64,000 bases of DNA, from positions 11,799,042 to 11,863,041 of the forward strand of contig NC_037590.1 of NCBI RefSeq assembly GCF_003073045.1. Direction: 5' to 3'. A program made the translations under genes and the position numbers. Under the pieces are notes generated by a model. That model worked only from the letters and a program-made list of their open reading frames with translations. It had not been told where the DNA came from and made no database searches. Positions 48,348-60,926 of this stretch are shown in pieces. This stretch comes from Pomacea canaliculata (taxonomy: Eukaryota > Mollusca > Gastropoda > Architaenioglossa > Ampullariidae). The stretch's first letter is position 1. Each line of letters opens with the position of its first letter.

Positions 48348-51300
48348 TTAAGAACCCTTCTGGTGCAGAAAATCAAAGTTCTGTTCAGAGATATCCATCT
48401 TAGAAATGTCCGAGGGTTGCGGAGGCCACGTCTTGAAAGAGAGCCAAGGGAGATCACTTATACAGCTGTCCATATTAGACACAAAGGTAGGTTGTCGAAA
48501 CTGCCAGGCCAAATCTGCTGCCCTTGGGTCTGTTAATCCATTGACCTCAAGTTCGCTTAGAGCTCGTCGCCAATTGGAAAGATCGACAAAATTTCCAGAG
48601 ATGGCCAAGGTTGTCTCAAGATTTTCAACATAATGTGGGCTTCCTCCAGGTACAAACAGAATCTCTCCTGTTTTATCAGATGATTTTTCATAGAGTACAC
48701 AAAAATTTTGAAAATGATAATGAGAAGTTGGAATTAAAACAATCCTTAGTCATCATCCAAAAAAAAAATAAAAAAAATTAAAAAAGCAGACAGGAGTCCT
48801 TCATTTAAGCCTCTGACAAATTTTTCAACAGAACTTACAATTCTAACATCCAATACTTTTATGTTTAATATTTGTATTTGCTATTATCTATCTTGAAAAA
48901 TAAATTTTCTTAATATCTGAATATAATATATTTTATGTAAAATCGTCTAGAACTTCTTGAAATATGAAACAAAGGCTGGAAAACATGTAAGAATACAATC
49001 TCATTCCATACATTTTTCTAGCAACCATTAAGCAATAAGCATCTGAATTACCAGGATCAAAGCCAACATCTTACCTGCATTCAAAATACATTCCACTGGA
49101 TGTACTAATGACAACAATGGATGATTAACCATATCAGGGTTCACAACACTAGCCAGAATGTAGGGTCAAGACTGTGAGAATAGACAGGGTACAAGCAAGG
49201 TGTATCCTCTTTTTGAAAGAATATCCACCTAAAAAACAAAAAAAAAATTTTGACTTAATTTTTCTGAATACACCTATTTATCAAAATATCTATCAACTGA
49301 GATATTCAAGCACTACTCTACATACTTTTAACAGGAACACATAGGCTCAAGCTTTCAAAAACACAGATGACTATGTGAACTTTTCTCTTTATGATTAAAG
49401 GTAACAAAACATTCCTTTAACAAGCCTGCATTCTAGGGGAAGGGAAACTCTTTCTTCTACTGTCTCACATTTTTGGTTTTAAAAAAAGCTAATGGCTAAC
49501 AAAAAGTAAGTGGATACTGTAAAATATTATGTGTTTGGCACTACATTGCAAGCAGTTTCATTTAACTGGCAACCTCTTCCCTCATCTGACACCAAAAGTT
49601 GCATTATCATGTCTTTGTGTACTTGGAAGATTGTGGGTTCAAAATTTAGGTGACCTGAAAACTACCTCTGTTCATACAACAGCAAAGGTGTAAATATTTT
49701 TCAGGGAAGGTAATATGCTATGCAGTATTCAAAAACCACTTAAATTACATGTTCATATGGCTATGTGACCAGTGACATTCACATTTTTTTTAAACAAGTA
49801 AATGGGACATTTAGAGTGATAGTGCTAATACTCAGCTGTGTAAATATAAAGTACACACTATTTTTGAAACTCTAAATCAATAACCTGAACATTACTTTTT
49901 CTTTCCCTGGAACAAGGCCATCCAAAAGTTCGAGGCAAAGGCATCAATATGTAAACCACTATTGATGCCAGATGGTGCAATGAAGAGACTTGGCCAGCTG
50001 TCTTTATACAGAGTGCCTGGTGCTGTGCGTTGTAAGAAATCACCTGAGATTCAAAAGTTACACAATATTATCAATTATCATATACCAACTGTATTGTTCA
50101 CTCGAGTGAAAGTAAATAAATGTACACATGCGAACACAAACACACACAGAGATCCACACAAATCTATGCTAATATCTTACCAGCAAAGTATCTAGGTATT
50201 GTCAGTTCTTTTGCTAGCTGAGGACAATACAAAGGCAAACTCCAATCAAAAAGGTAGTCCTGGTGATTATGAAGATTCTCAATAAACTCTGCTACCTTGA
50301 CAGTCCTTGATTCTTCTAGTCCAGCCCACTCAACTGAGCCAGGAACTGACCTTTTAACCTTTACTTCGCAGTTACCTAAAAGAATAACAGTTTAGTATGT
50401 GTAAGCTGTCTATACTCACTTTAAAGAAACTATAATTCAAAGGAAGACAATCTGATGAAATGCTTATAATAAAGGCAAAATAATGTAGATTGTAAATTTA
50501 GTTTGTATACATAACTACTAAAATATTAAAGGTCAAATTTAATTTCTAGTTGGTCTAGCTCTATGGGAAATTAATGCAATCTTTTTACAGGTGACACACG
50601 ATCTTTTGAAAAGCAAAGCTTAATGTAGGCATAAACAGAAAACAGACTATGCCTGCAACATCTCTGATGTGTTGAAGATCCCAAGGCACTGTTGTAATAG
50701 TCGGCACCATGTTTGTAATGATGACTGGTACACGTCGTAAAGCATACTTCATGAAGAAGTCATAGAAGCTGAGGTTTTTGTATGATACTCTTTCCACCTT
50801 CCAAGCATCAAAAAGGTTTATTATAGCAGAAAACCGAAATATTTTTTTGAAAATCATTGTATGACAAAAAAAATTGAAGCCATGTTTAAAGTGTAGAGAG
50901 ACAAAAAATATGTTGAAGTCTCTTTACTAGCTTTTCCTTGAATATTAGAAACAAATGGCAATGATCATAAGATGACAAGTATTTAAGTGCAAAGTGTAGT
51001 TAAAAAGTAATTTAGTAAATGCTGATAATAATAAACAGTTAAGAAAGCAAAGATTGGGCAAGTAACCAACCTGTTATAAACAGACATAAACCTTGACTAA
51101 AAAAAAGATGTAAGTTTGTGACTATGCAATCATACTGCTCTATAATCCCTTAACATACATATTTGTTCACCTGGGTAGGTTGTGGGAAAGTTCTTATGGT
51201 TTCCAGCATAGGAAGTAGCTGTAACTGTTGGAAATTAATGCTCTGTTGTCTTAATGCTTTTTGGAGATGCCACTGCCATTCTTTATCTTTATGGAACAAT

Positions 51301-52749
51301 TTTTAATAATCAGACACAAACAAATGATACCAGAATCACTCATCTATCAAGTGTTCTGAATAGCCTATAAAAGAGATGTAACCAATTATATTCATATAAT
51401 TTTCCCTTGTTCTTACAAGTCCTTAACTTACAGTTGTTTTAATATTGCAGTTTATTAACTTCAAAAGAACAAGAAATGAAGAATAAGGAATTGTATAGCA
51501 GATACAGATAAGAAAGTTTAAACATCATACTAACAATACTGTTTCACATCTTATAACTGCACACAGACATCACAGCCATATAACGTAAACTTACGTTAAC
51601 TGGACATTTGACTTAACCTCCCTGTCTGTGTATAAATGTATTTACTGGTTTTTCTGTTTTGCCAGGAAAGTGTTTCCATCCACACCTACAGTAACATTTA
51701 TAGGTATTTTCTGCCTTACTGTACTGTGTTGCTGCAAGAAAATAATGCTACAATGTGTTCCAGGACAACATATTTATTGGGCAATTAAACACATAAGTGA
51801 TATATTGCATTACTGTGGTGATATGTCTTACTTTCTGGTTCCATTTTAACAGCCTCTGTAAAATAATTTACAGCATCTTCTGAATGATGAAGCCATTCTT
51901 CAACAGAACCCAGAGCTGCCATCAAGCCTGCCGTTCTTTCTCCTTTATCCAAACGCTTTTTCAACTGTATGCTCTCCTCCTGAAGAAATTCTTTCCCTTC
52001 TGATGATCTGTGCAGAATATGTACAATCATTCTGATCTAATGTATGTTGAACGAAGTCTACATTGCCTGCTAGTTCTATGAAAATTCTAAAAGAATTGTG
52101 CAAAGCTTTTTACACTTACAGCCTTTGTTAAGGGGTTGAAATTTATTTACAGTTTCGTGCATCTATCAAAATGGATTTGTCTTAAACATCCATGCAGACA
52201 AAAACACAAAATAATGACAAATGATGTAATAAATGATTTACCAAACAACTTTCAAGCAATAAAAACTTTAACAATTTTCTTAATCTTAGGAAAACTTATG
52301 TCACAACTTTGCTAACCTGGCAACATGAAAAAGAAGAGTGTTGGGGTTTGTAGTGTTTGGTAGTCCACCAGCACTGCTTTTGAAACTTGCCAGTTGCTGG
52401 CAATTTCTGCGCCACCATCGTGCAAGCCTAGCTTGTGCTAGCATCTCTTTTTGTCCATCATTGTTCTTTTCTGACAAAAATGTCCTTGCTTGTGTCAGCT
52501 GGGTATGCTGGCGTACTTTTGACCTGTTAGTTTCATAGGAACATTGACTAAAATGTTTTTTCCTGCACTTGCATGCTGGCTCGTCTCCACATTTTTAGTT
52601 ACTTTAGATACATTCTCGTGTGTGCCAATTATGCCATTGTCCCAACTGACGCTGTCTGCAGATGACTGTCTAAAAGGACTTGCAGCTTTCCTTTGGTGGT
52701 CCGAGAACACAGGCCATTCTGTTATCATTTCTACTTGTTCTTCTCCCAT
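48348..52749 (-). CDS. JmjC/cupin-like Fe(II)-2-oxoglutarate oxygenase gene, eight exons, two frame breaks
   Basis: Minus-strand exons are 52749-52317, 52007-51832, 51286-51171, 50797-50653, 50375-50181, 50043-49896, 49228-49075 and 48667-48348. The phases agree at every junction. With one base added in exon 1 (T5 run at 52592-52596) and one in exon 7 (near 49156), the coding length is 1689 bases, or 562 residues. The N-terminal third is polar and cysteine-containing (CGDEPACKCRKK). Next come helical, repeat-like segments, then the JmjC core: a WPSLFIAP strand, the iron-binding H-x-D as LHID (about H387/D389), FWMALFQGKKKW, and the distal histidine in VPGGSPHYVENL (about H468). The core ends with AISGNFVD. 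This is the metal facial triad of hydroxylase or demethylase JmjC proteins. The substrate is unknown, and it is not an obvious JMJD6 or JMJD7. Intron 4 appears to use a GC donor. Start chosen at ATGGGAGAAGAAC. Confidence 0.88.
49600..49720 (+). mobile_element. Possible diverged SINE in a JmjC-gene intron
   Basis: GATTGTGGGTTCAAAATTTAGG resembles the B-box region of the SINEs elsewhere in this window. The remainder is too diverged to be sure. It lies in the intron between exons 6 and 7. Confidence 0.3.
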
Positions 52750-52759
52750 CTTAAAGTAT

Positions 52760-54960
52760 CAATTCCATAAAAAAACGTAATCAGATTTTTGAAAATGAAA
52801 GTTATGTGTCCTCTCAAAACCATAAAATAATTTAGTAATTAAACTGGTCACATTTTTACCAACGAAGAACTGGAACCGATTGTTCGATCATTTCAGCTTT
52901 CCTAAAATAGCAACGGCTTGGAATAAAAATCGTCTGCAATTTACCAAATTGATTTGTAAGGCCATTTTCATTAATGCATGTCTTGTCAAATGATATGTCT
53001 ATCACTATTACTGATATTATCGCAACAAATACACGTTAACGCAGAGTTATGTCTACCTCTATTACTGACATTATAGCAGCAGATACACGAGCAGAAAACA
53101 CCGAAGATTACTGCAAGGGAGGCTAGGCATGAGAAAAAACAGAAACTAATCGTTAATTACATCCCTTGGATTTGAATCTGTTTCCTAAGAAAAGAGGGAG
53201 AAGAACCACTGCGAAATAAAATTACAATGCTACTGCTAGCATGAACGATATCATATTCACATTTACCATTAAAACGCTACATAAATTGATACGATGTGTG
53301 AGTCAAGTGATAGATTTATTACCTTTCACGTAACCACAGCTTATCAAGTGTTTGCATGCGATGATATACCTGCTAAACTCATTTGGGTTATTTGCTTTTA
53401 TTACTTGGATACAGGATTCTCCGATTGGCATGTCGCCAAATGTGAATTCCCTTGCAGACCGGTGTCATAAAGATTACTGTAAAATATTTTAAAAGCTACG
53501 TAATTCCTCCCTTTAGCTCCAGTTTCATTTTGACCCTCTCCTGACAATGATAGATCGTGTATAACACACTTGTTAATATTTAGTTTATTAGTGAGTGTGT
53601 GTTGTAGAAGTAAGTGTGTTCTGTATATGCGGATACATGTGCATGGTTGTCGATGATTCAGTCTATGTATGATTTCTGCAAAGCGCTATGAGCAAATATT
53701 TGGAAAGGCGCTATATAAATCCCCATTATTATAGTAGTAGTAGTAGTGTTGGACTAGCGGTAAATCTTACTTAGATGCGCGCCTCCCTTTAATAATTAAA
53801 AAAAAAGGCTTTGAGAAGAAGGAAAGATGGACGGAGCAGTTTGCTAAAGTCTTCCACCCTTTTAGGCTGGCCTTACTTTTTGACTAGGCAGACAACAAGT
53901 TGTCAATAAGACATTATTCTATTTACCGGTTACCTATCAGCCCGTTAGGTGAGAGAAAGCAGCGTGTCTGTGCGTCTCCATCATATATGGATAAATATTA
54001 AAAAAAAATAATCGATTTACAAAATAACAACAATAATAATAATAAAAAAGTTTCGTGAGGTTTGTTACTTTGTGCTTCATCTTGATGGGATTTGTTTAAT
54101 ATTTATTTATTGGTACTGCGTTGCTAAAACGTTAAATGCAATGGCCGGGTATAGGGATCCATGTCGGTGTGTGTGAGAACGAGAGAGAGAAAGAAAGAGA
54201 GACGAAGTGTTAAACATAGAGGACGAGGGAATAAAGACTGAAATGTCATAGCGTGGAGGTAATTACAAGACCTATTGAAGTCGTTGTGTAAGAAATCGTG
54301 CTCCCTACAGTCACTCGAGGTGCATATCACTCACCCATGAGTGGGAAGTCGGTGCAGTGTGGCTCTCGGCATAATAAAACACTACACAGCCGGCTGTTTT
54401 CCGGAAAGTGGGCCTCTGAGCCCCTCTTTCTGCAATAACAGTGTTGGCTGGAGTGGGAGTAAACGGTTTAAATCAGTAAATCAGTCAACTAATCAATTGA
54501 TCAATTCTTATTTCACATTTGTAGATATCAGATTTACTTTGATACTGCATTGAAAAACACTTGCAGGCACAGTTACTCGTTTAGTTACAGGTTCTGGGCT
54601 GGGGTAATAAGTAAGAGGAGCGAGCATTCGCAAGGTTTTTTGATTTTGTTTTCTTACATGGTCTCAGTTTATTTCATGATACCCAACACTCGTTTTTTTG
54701 AAGACACTTTAATATAAAAATGTGGGACTGGGTCTGACAAGCAAGCACGCGTGCTCTTGCGCGGACACAGAGATACCTTTGACCTTTGATCATTTATTGA
54801 CACCACTGGGTTCATATCAAGGGGTGAGTTATCATTATGAAAAAAATACATTAGATTGTTAAACATTTAAGATATTGAAAATATGTAGTCTGTGGTCAAC
54901 ATGTTGTTATAAATGCAATCATCTAAATACATTGTCATGAACTTATATAGTAAGTGCGAA
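52760..54960. other. Intergenic stretch upstream of the JmjC gene
   Basis: No gene recognised. It should hold the JmjC promoter near 52760-53000, but no distinct element stands out. One SINE/LINE 3' tail lies at 53660-53745. A GAGAGA run is near 54180-54202. Confidence 0.5.
53660..53745 (+). mobile_element. Retroelement 3' tail with GCGCTATATAAAT motif
   Basis: The sequence AAAGCGCTATGAGC, then AAAGGCGCTATATAAAT, ending in an ATTATTATAGTAGTAG-type simple run, is a 3'-tail arrangement seen in animal SINEs and their partner LINEs. Related copies lie on the other strand at 58060-58140 and 62985-63085. The 5' part was not recognised. Confidence 0.65.
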
Positions 54961-54974
54961 AGACTTCTCTATGA

Positions 54975-55600
54975 ACCACAGAAATAATGAATAGTCCAAT
55001 AACAAACGTGTGTACTAGGACGTAAAATAAGAGTACATGTGCTTCATCTTCTATTTCTAGTTTACATAGTGGACAGGTCACATCTCGTGGGGACACATTA
55101 TATCTGTATCGTAGCTTACGTGTTGTTATAGCAGATATTCCAAATCTAAAAATAGATATAAGCTACTTCAAAAAATTTCAGTTGGTAGAAATCAAGTATC
55201 ATTAGGGCTGGAAAATATCTTTATACGATGCACACTTCTAATCGTGAACTGTTACCCAGATCAGTGCCATTTCTGGGCAAAACAATTAATCTTTCAGTCG
55301 TTATCGGAATGTACATATAAATGTATTAACACTTCCTACCCCCTGCTGTAACCATAAAAGTCAAAAACAATTTACACATAGCAATTCTTTCACGAGGTGT
55401 GCTTACCTTGGATAGTATACATATTGGAAATCTACAAAGTTCACCGTAAGTTATTTTATTTGGTGTATTTAGCCCCACATAGAAATCTTTTGCAAGCAAA
55501 TTAGTGAACTTTTTCTAGCACATCAAAGCTTGGTAACATCAATTTTCAGATCCATACAACAAAAGAGAGCAATCTGAATATTATATATTTGGAGAAAAAA
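54975..55600 (-). mobile_element. Degenerate LINE, C-terminal region with CCHC-like zinc motif
   Basis: On the minus strand, fragments in order are a GLNTPNKITYGELCRFPICI segment (resembling the TPN..VYGELGRYPL linker after the reverse transcriptase of many LINEs), TPRERIAMCKLF, then TTRKLRYRY and VTCPLCKLEIEDEAHVLL (the C-x2-C...EDE-x-H zinc-binding C-terminus). Several stops and frame changes separate them, so the element is dead. It lies just beyond the 3' end of the first innexin. It appears distinct from the LINE fragment at 7160-7467. Confidence 0.75.
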
Positions 55601-55779
55601 ATTCTCTATGAATACTGGCGGACAGAGAGAGAGAAAATGGCACATGCACACTCTAGGTGTGCCACGTTAGCGGAATGTAACTGACAACTCATCAGCAGAG
55701 TTTTTTTCTTAGGCATTGCTAAGTGATGTGAGAAGGAGTCTTTTGAGCATGATATGTGTCACCACTCAAGGAGGTCTTA

Positions 55780-55931
55780 AAATACTAGCTTGTCACCACT
55801 GCAGACGGTGGGTCCTGGGTTCAGATCTCTTCCCCGGACACTCTCCGGGTACTTCGGTTTCCTTACCCTTCGAAATCACCTCTAAATGGAAGCACTTTCC
55901 GGCCAAATCAACAAACAAACAGCCAACCAAC
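55780..55931 (+). mobile_element. SINE abutting the innexin stop codon
   Basis: Contains CTGGGTTCAGATCTCTTCCC, the B-box-like region of the local SINE family. It ends in an A-rich CAACAAACAAACAGCCAACC tail only 2 to 3 bp from the minus-strand stop codon of the innexin at 55934. Relative to that gene it is antisense and would form the start of the 3' untranslated region. Confidence 0.7.
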
Positions 55932-55933
55932 CA

Positions 55934-58011
55934 TTACTGAGTTTTTCGGGTTTTGTATGCCTCCCAAAGCCTTGCCGCCACTCGCCGTATGTCTCTCAAC
56001 CCGCAGGTCGATTCTAACAGACGTAACTCCAGCAAAACATCCGAATTCAAGAATTCTTCTGCAAACTCATCAACATAGCGGCTCCTACCAAAAGAAGCCT
56101 CGACTCCGAACGGCTCTTCGGGGAAAGTTTGAGCAGAAATCTGTGGCGACTGGAGGAAAACATCAGAACGCGAAACCAGAACATGTAGCTGTAGATGCTG
56201 AGCAAGAGGAGGAAAAGCAGCCAGAACCAGAGAACGGCGAACACTTTTTCGTTCCACATGTTGATGGGCAGGACACACTGCACGGTGTACATCACCTCGT
56301 TCTGCATCTGACGAACTTTGACCTCACACAAAACCTCCGCGGGAAAAAACTCATTTCCGTGGGCCGTCCAGATTCGCCATGTCAAACGGTCGTACAGGAG
56401 GTTCCATCCCCAGGTCACGTCTGTTTGCATGAACGAAGCTAAAACTACAAAGGCACCACCTAGGAGACAGACAGTTACCAGCTTTGTCAGCATCAACAAA
56501 CCAGTTTCGTAAGTTCCGAACCGTTTACCAAACATGAACAGTCCGCACGCACTGAGGACACGTAGACACACAGCAGATAACGCACGTCTGCTTCGACCTT
56601 GTTCCACTCGTTTGAGAGACTGGCGGTTGATGATGATGTTTGCGATCCCTTCATCAAGCCTGGTGTCGCCGATGACATTCCCTACACGCATTCTCTTGCT
56701 CAGTCCATCGCTGCACTCCTAGACAAAATAGAAACAAGACAAAATGGAGGAAAAGTCTACTGGTAGGAAGCTTCACAGATCTCACATATCAAGAATCAAA
56801 CACACATCGAAAACGTTAGTAGTTATGTAGTATGATAAATCATATTCCATGAAATATGACCGTTGGAGGTATTTAAACGTTTTCAACATTGCGTAGTGTG
56901 GGTTGTGCATAAAGGAAATTCAGCAATCGAGATCCAAATCAAAGCAACATTTTTATACAGTGTCGCTTTTTTTTTTAGAAGAAATTATTCGAAGTTTTAA
57001 ATATGTGTTTATACTTAATGAAGATTTTGTTGATAAGAGCAGTTATAAACTGAATGATATTGCAGTTAGGTTCGAAGATGGCTAATCGATCTGAAAAGGC
57101 AGTGTCCTAACGATGATATCCCACCCCACATCTCTAGACGCACCTGCCACAGGAAAGAGGGGAATTGGAGACAAAATGCCAGCAGAATGAGAACCACGGG
57201 TACCATAGGATACCCATCCATTTTCTGCCTCGATGCGCTCTGTCTCTGTGTCGGGTCATGCGGAATTTCTGTATCCTGAAAACAAAGTGTCTCTCGTTAT
57301 CTCCAGTCATAATATGTCATTGCTATAATACAGCATTGTGCTATTTCGTAATTCTAACTAGATTATTCTTCTTTGTACTCCTCCTTCTGTCCATCCCCTC
57401 CCCGAACACACACATACGGGCTGTCCGGTGGCGGCACGGTTACCGCCAAGCATTAATACACCAAAGATTGACTGTGTTGGGTTCAGATCTCGTCTCGGGC
57501 ACGCTGTTCTTTCTCTGCACATGACATTTGTTTACAGGACTGTCTGCTTTCGCGTGATGAAGCCTTAGTTGCTGGCTCGGAGTAAAACACCAATTCTACC
57601 ACCCCAGACACACACACACACTTTCTACCTCATCGTCTTTGTTTCTTATTATCATCAGGCGACCCACTCTTCCTATGTCGCAAACAAAAGCCACGAAAGG
57701 TCACACTCACAACCATTGACCCCAAATTAGAGAAAGCTGCGGCAGACATCACTTACGTAGTCAATAAACATGAGCGAAGAGATGCGGCACCAGGCCTTGG
57801 TGTAGTTGCACTGAGCTGCGGACTGCTGTGGAGGACACAAACACTCGATGGGCTCTCCCACAATGTTGATGCCTTTAGCACGACTCCAGCTGTAGCCAGC
57901 ACAATGGACGTGATGGGCAACAGTGACGAGATGATGTCCACTTGACCTTTTCTGACCCACCTATGTCCTGCTATTTCTCTTAGACCAAGCGCAGGAACTT
58001 GGTGCCTTGCC
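55934..58011 (-). CDS. Innexin gap-junction protein, first of a tandem pair, two frame breaks
   Basis: Minus-strand exons are 58011-57757, 57275-57144 and 56718-55934, with GT-AG introns and phase 0 at both visible internal junctions. An upstream exon with the start codon is not identified. Order of features: first membrane span (VDIISSLLPITSIVLATAGVVL); first extracellular loop with GEPIECLCPP and C-N-Y-T-K-A-W-C; EIPHDP; second span ending FCLQFPSFLWQ; a cytosolic loop with FGKRFGTYETG; third span; second extracellular loop with LCEVKVRQ and YTVQCVLPINMWNEK; fourth span FAVLWFWLLFLLLLSI; a C-terminal tail ending LWEAYKTRKTQ. The hallmark YTVQCVLPIN...NEK identifies the family. Frame breaks occur at T3 57874-57876 and A4 56090-56093. 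Adding one base at each restores one frame of about 390 visible residues. It would form gap junctions or hemichannels at the plasma membrane. Confidence 0.93.
57418..57600 (+). mobile_element. tRNA-derived SINE in an innexin intron
   Basis: The most complete copy here. It has a head GGCTGTCCGGTGGCGGCACG then GTTA (A-box-like), GGGTTCAGATCTCGTCTCGG (B-box-like), a middle section, and the tail CCTTAGTTGCTGGCTCGGAG plus TAAAACACCAA. It lies in the first visible intron of the innexin gene (57276-57756), antisense to it. Confidence 0.8.
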
Positions 58012-58059
58012 CTGAAAAAAAAAATGATTCAAAGTTTCAGCCCGAAACACAAGTGCCTG

Positions 58060-58140
58060 GACACAAACTAAGAGGAAGAAATGCAAAATTTTTAAAGGGC
58101 ATACTCACAGTCCTAAGGAGCATGCTCTTAGCGCTTAAGA
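58060..58140 (-). mobile_element. Retroelement tail copy, minus strand
   Basis: Shares AAGGAGCATGCT(C/G)T(T/C)AGCGCT and a following CATGGACAG with 63028-63085. On the minus strand it matches the AGCGCT...GCGC tail arrangement seen at 53660-53745. Its GCGCTATATAAAT half is degraded. Confidence 0.55.
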
Positions 58141-59380
58141 ACAAGAACGAAACATGGACAGCATACAAGGGACAGGAAAGCAAATAACAAATGAACCTAT
58201 AAAAGAATAAAAAAAAAAGTACTAAACGAAGAATAAAATCAAATACAGAAAACCCAAAGAGGAACCAAATAACAACAACAAGAGCTGAGAGTAACTACTT
58301 ATTTGTGATGCACGTGGTGGATACATAATCGTTTGTGAGGGACAATGAGAGAGTGAAAGAAAAGAAAAAAAAATATGAGCGAGTGTTATTGTGAAGTGCT
58401 GTTATAAAAGCATTAAATGTCATCCCGAATAGCTTTAGGTGACACCTGTTGACTGAGTCAAGTTAGGTCTGACCCCCTTGAAAAACAACCCCCCAGACCC
58501 GACAGTAGTGACTCACTACAACGGCGTGTCGAAGAACCGTCTCCTAACGTTTTCCGCAAACTGTTGAATCAGTGCCAGCAATAAACCTTTTTGGAATTTA
58601 AACGGGGACGAGGATAAAGATAGACTCCTGTCATGTACAGGTCAATTACAAATGGCGGCTCCTTTAGTTCAAATTTATCATTATCTTTGTTTCAGTGAAG
58701 ACCGCAGGGTCAACGGGTTGTTTCCGGTCCTCATGGCCACCCAGCTCACGTATAGCGCACCCTTAGTGTTGACTTCTCCCACTGCGCGCTTTCCTTTCCC
58801 ATAATTTCTTTTTTAAAACATCTTTTTAGATAACAGGACAGACAGAAGCTGTGGTTATTTGTCAGGCCTGCTTTCCTTATTCATATCTGCTTGTCAGTGA
58901 CGCAACATCGTTGTAAGGAGACAAACCAACAGTAATGTGGATTCTTGCCTGCACCCAGAGTCAGGTCTTGCCCTGTCCACCCGTGTGTCGTGTAGATGTG
59001 AGCAGTCGTCACATGTCACACTACCTGTAATCAAGTCTAGTCAATCCCTAGCAGACACCGAGACATCGTAAAGTCTGTGCGAGTGAAACGAGAATATTAA
59101 ATAATTTCTTTCTCAGAAAGTGAGCACCCGTGTTTACTGTTGTTATCAAACTCACGATATGGGATATTTATACTTTCATGCCGGGTTTTTTCCCTTCTGA
59201 CGTGTGCCGTGATAAGGGAAGATATCAGGACTGTGTGTTCTTGTGTGTAAACGGACATGTGTGCAATGATGTGGATTCCTTTTTATACCTGCGTGCGTGT
59301 TTGTGCCTTTCTTGTCCAATGATGCCTGCGCAATTTTTTCACATACTAAGCTCGCTTAATCTTTCTTTCTCTCTCTCTCT

Positions 59381-59415
<35 letters not shown>

Positions 59416-60926
59416 ATTCAGTTGTCAAAATTGTCTTTAACCACTTTTTATAAAAGGCTATCTAGTTTTTTCTTAATTACTAAAAAAAATATCATTTACA
59501 CCTAGAAAGGATAAAGCTTGGTTTCAACAACTGATGTAAGAAATGACTGTTGAAAAGCCTGAATAAGGATATAATACCGTACAATGGCTTTATTGAGAGA
59601 TGAGATGTTGATAAGAAGAAAGATTAATAAACATTGTTCCCTTTGTATTGTTTCCTTTAATGTACTTTAAACAGCTAGACAACAAAACGAGGAACTTTAT
59701 AGTTTCCCCTACATACTATTACGCACACTGGTTTTCCTAACCTTCGTTACTTCAAAAACAGGAAATACAAAATGTCATGTCACAGATCACGCACAAAGAA
59801 TTTCTCAGCGGTTTTGACATATTATCTTCAATGATAAATTTACTTATGAGTTTTAATGAATGATGTGCACCAAATGAAAACTTGTAGATTTTTAAAAGAA
59901 GAAAGTAAGAGAGGAATGCTTGTGCTTGACAACTACATCTTTGTTGCGGCGAGGTTGTGCAAGGAAGGGTGTGTTGATAAAAGATTAAGGCAAGTCGGGT
60001 AGGAGGCACAATGACAATCTTAGGGAAACTCATACACGATTGGTGCAAAATACAGAAGGTAAAAGAACTTCACATAGAGCTAGCTACTTACATCTCTGGA
60101 AGAAGTAAAAGCTTTCTCCACCCTCTGACTGGACACTTGAGTTGTTGTGAGCAGTATCAGGTCTAAACTTTCCGTCGGCTCTCGATCGTTTCTCTGGGCT
60201 CGACTTTTTCTTGTCATGCGCAGAATGGAGGGATGTCACAGGAAGGACACATCATGTTTTCCCATCGTCACTGTCAGTGTGCGTTTTCGGAAATTTTTCC
60301 TTTCAAAGTCGTTGCTGACGTCATAGCGAGTTGTCTCCTGTCAAATCACGACTTACTTCCTTGGAACTTTAAGAAGCAGGAAGAATTATTTAAAATTTAT
60401 TAAACAAGTTTCGCTAAAAAATATCTACAGAAAAGTTTCACACTTGTTTTCAAACGAAATCAGAATTTCAGCCTGTTGTTTTTCGCATTTAATCATAGTA
60501 ATGTTTTCATTAATTAAATCTCATTACTTTTTAAACGTGTTCTGCCTCTGGGGTGACACAAGATGTTGAAGGAGCTGTCCAAGACTGAACTTGTAGTGTT
60601 CTTGCGTGCCTTTCGGCTTTCATTATCCCACATGTCAATGCACTTTAAATTCTTCAGGCACGTGGGCAGTGATAGAATGTTATTGTGCAGAGCGTGCAAT
60701 TGCATATAAGCTTTTTGCAAGCTGAAGGCACATTTACAGATGCGTTCAACTAATTCCCGTTTTTTTTTTGTTGTTTTTTTTTTTTTTTTTTTTTGCAATT
60801 ATCTGAATATTTCAAATATCTGAATATGTAGTTTAGCACATTTTATAGAACTAGTAGGTAATGTATTCCAACCTGTTCAGTGCAAGCTACTGTTTTCAAA
60901 TCTAGGAGAATTCCCCTTTGCTGTTC

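Noticed and set aside
19940..57600. B-box-like GGTTCAGATCT sequences as possible tRNA genes
   Set aside because: None can form an acceptor stem or anticodon arm at the right spacing, and several share non-tRNA tails. They are SINE copies.
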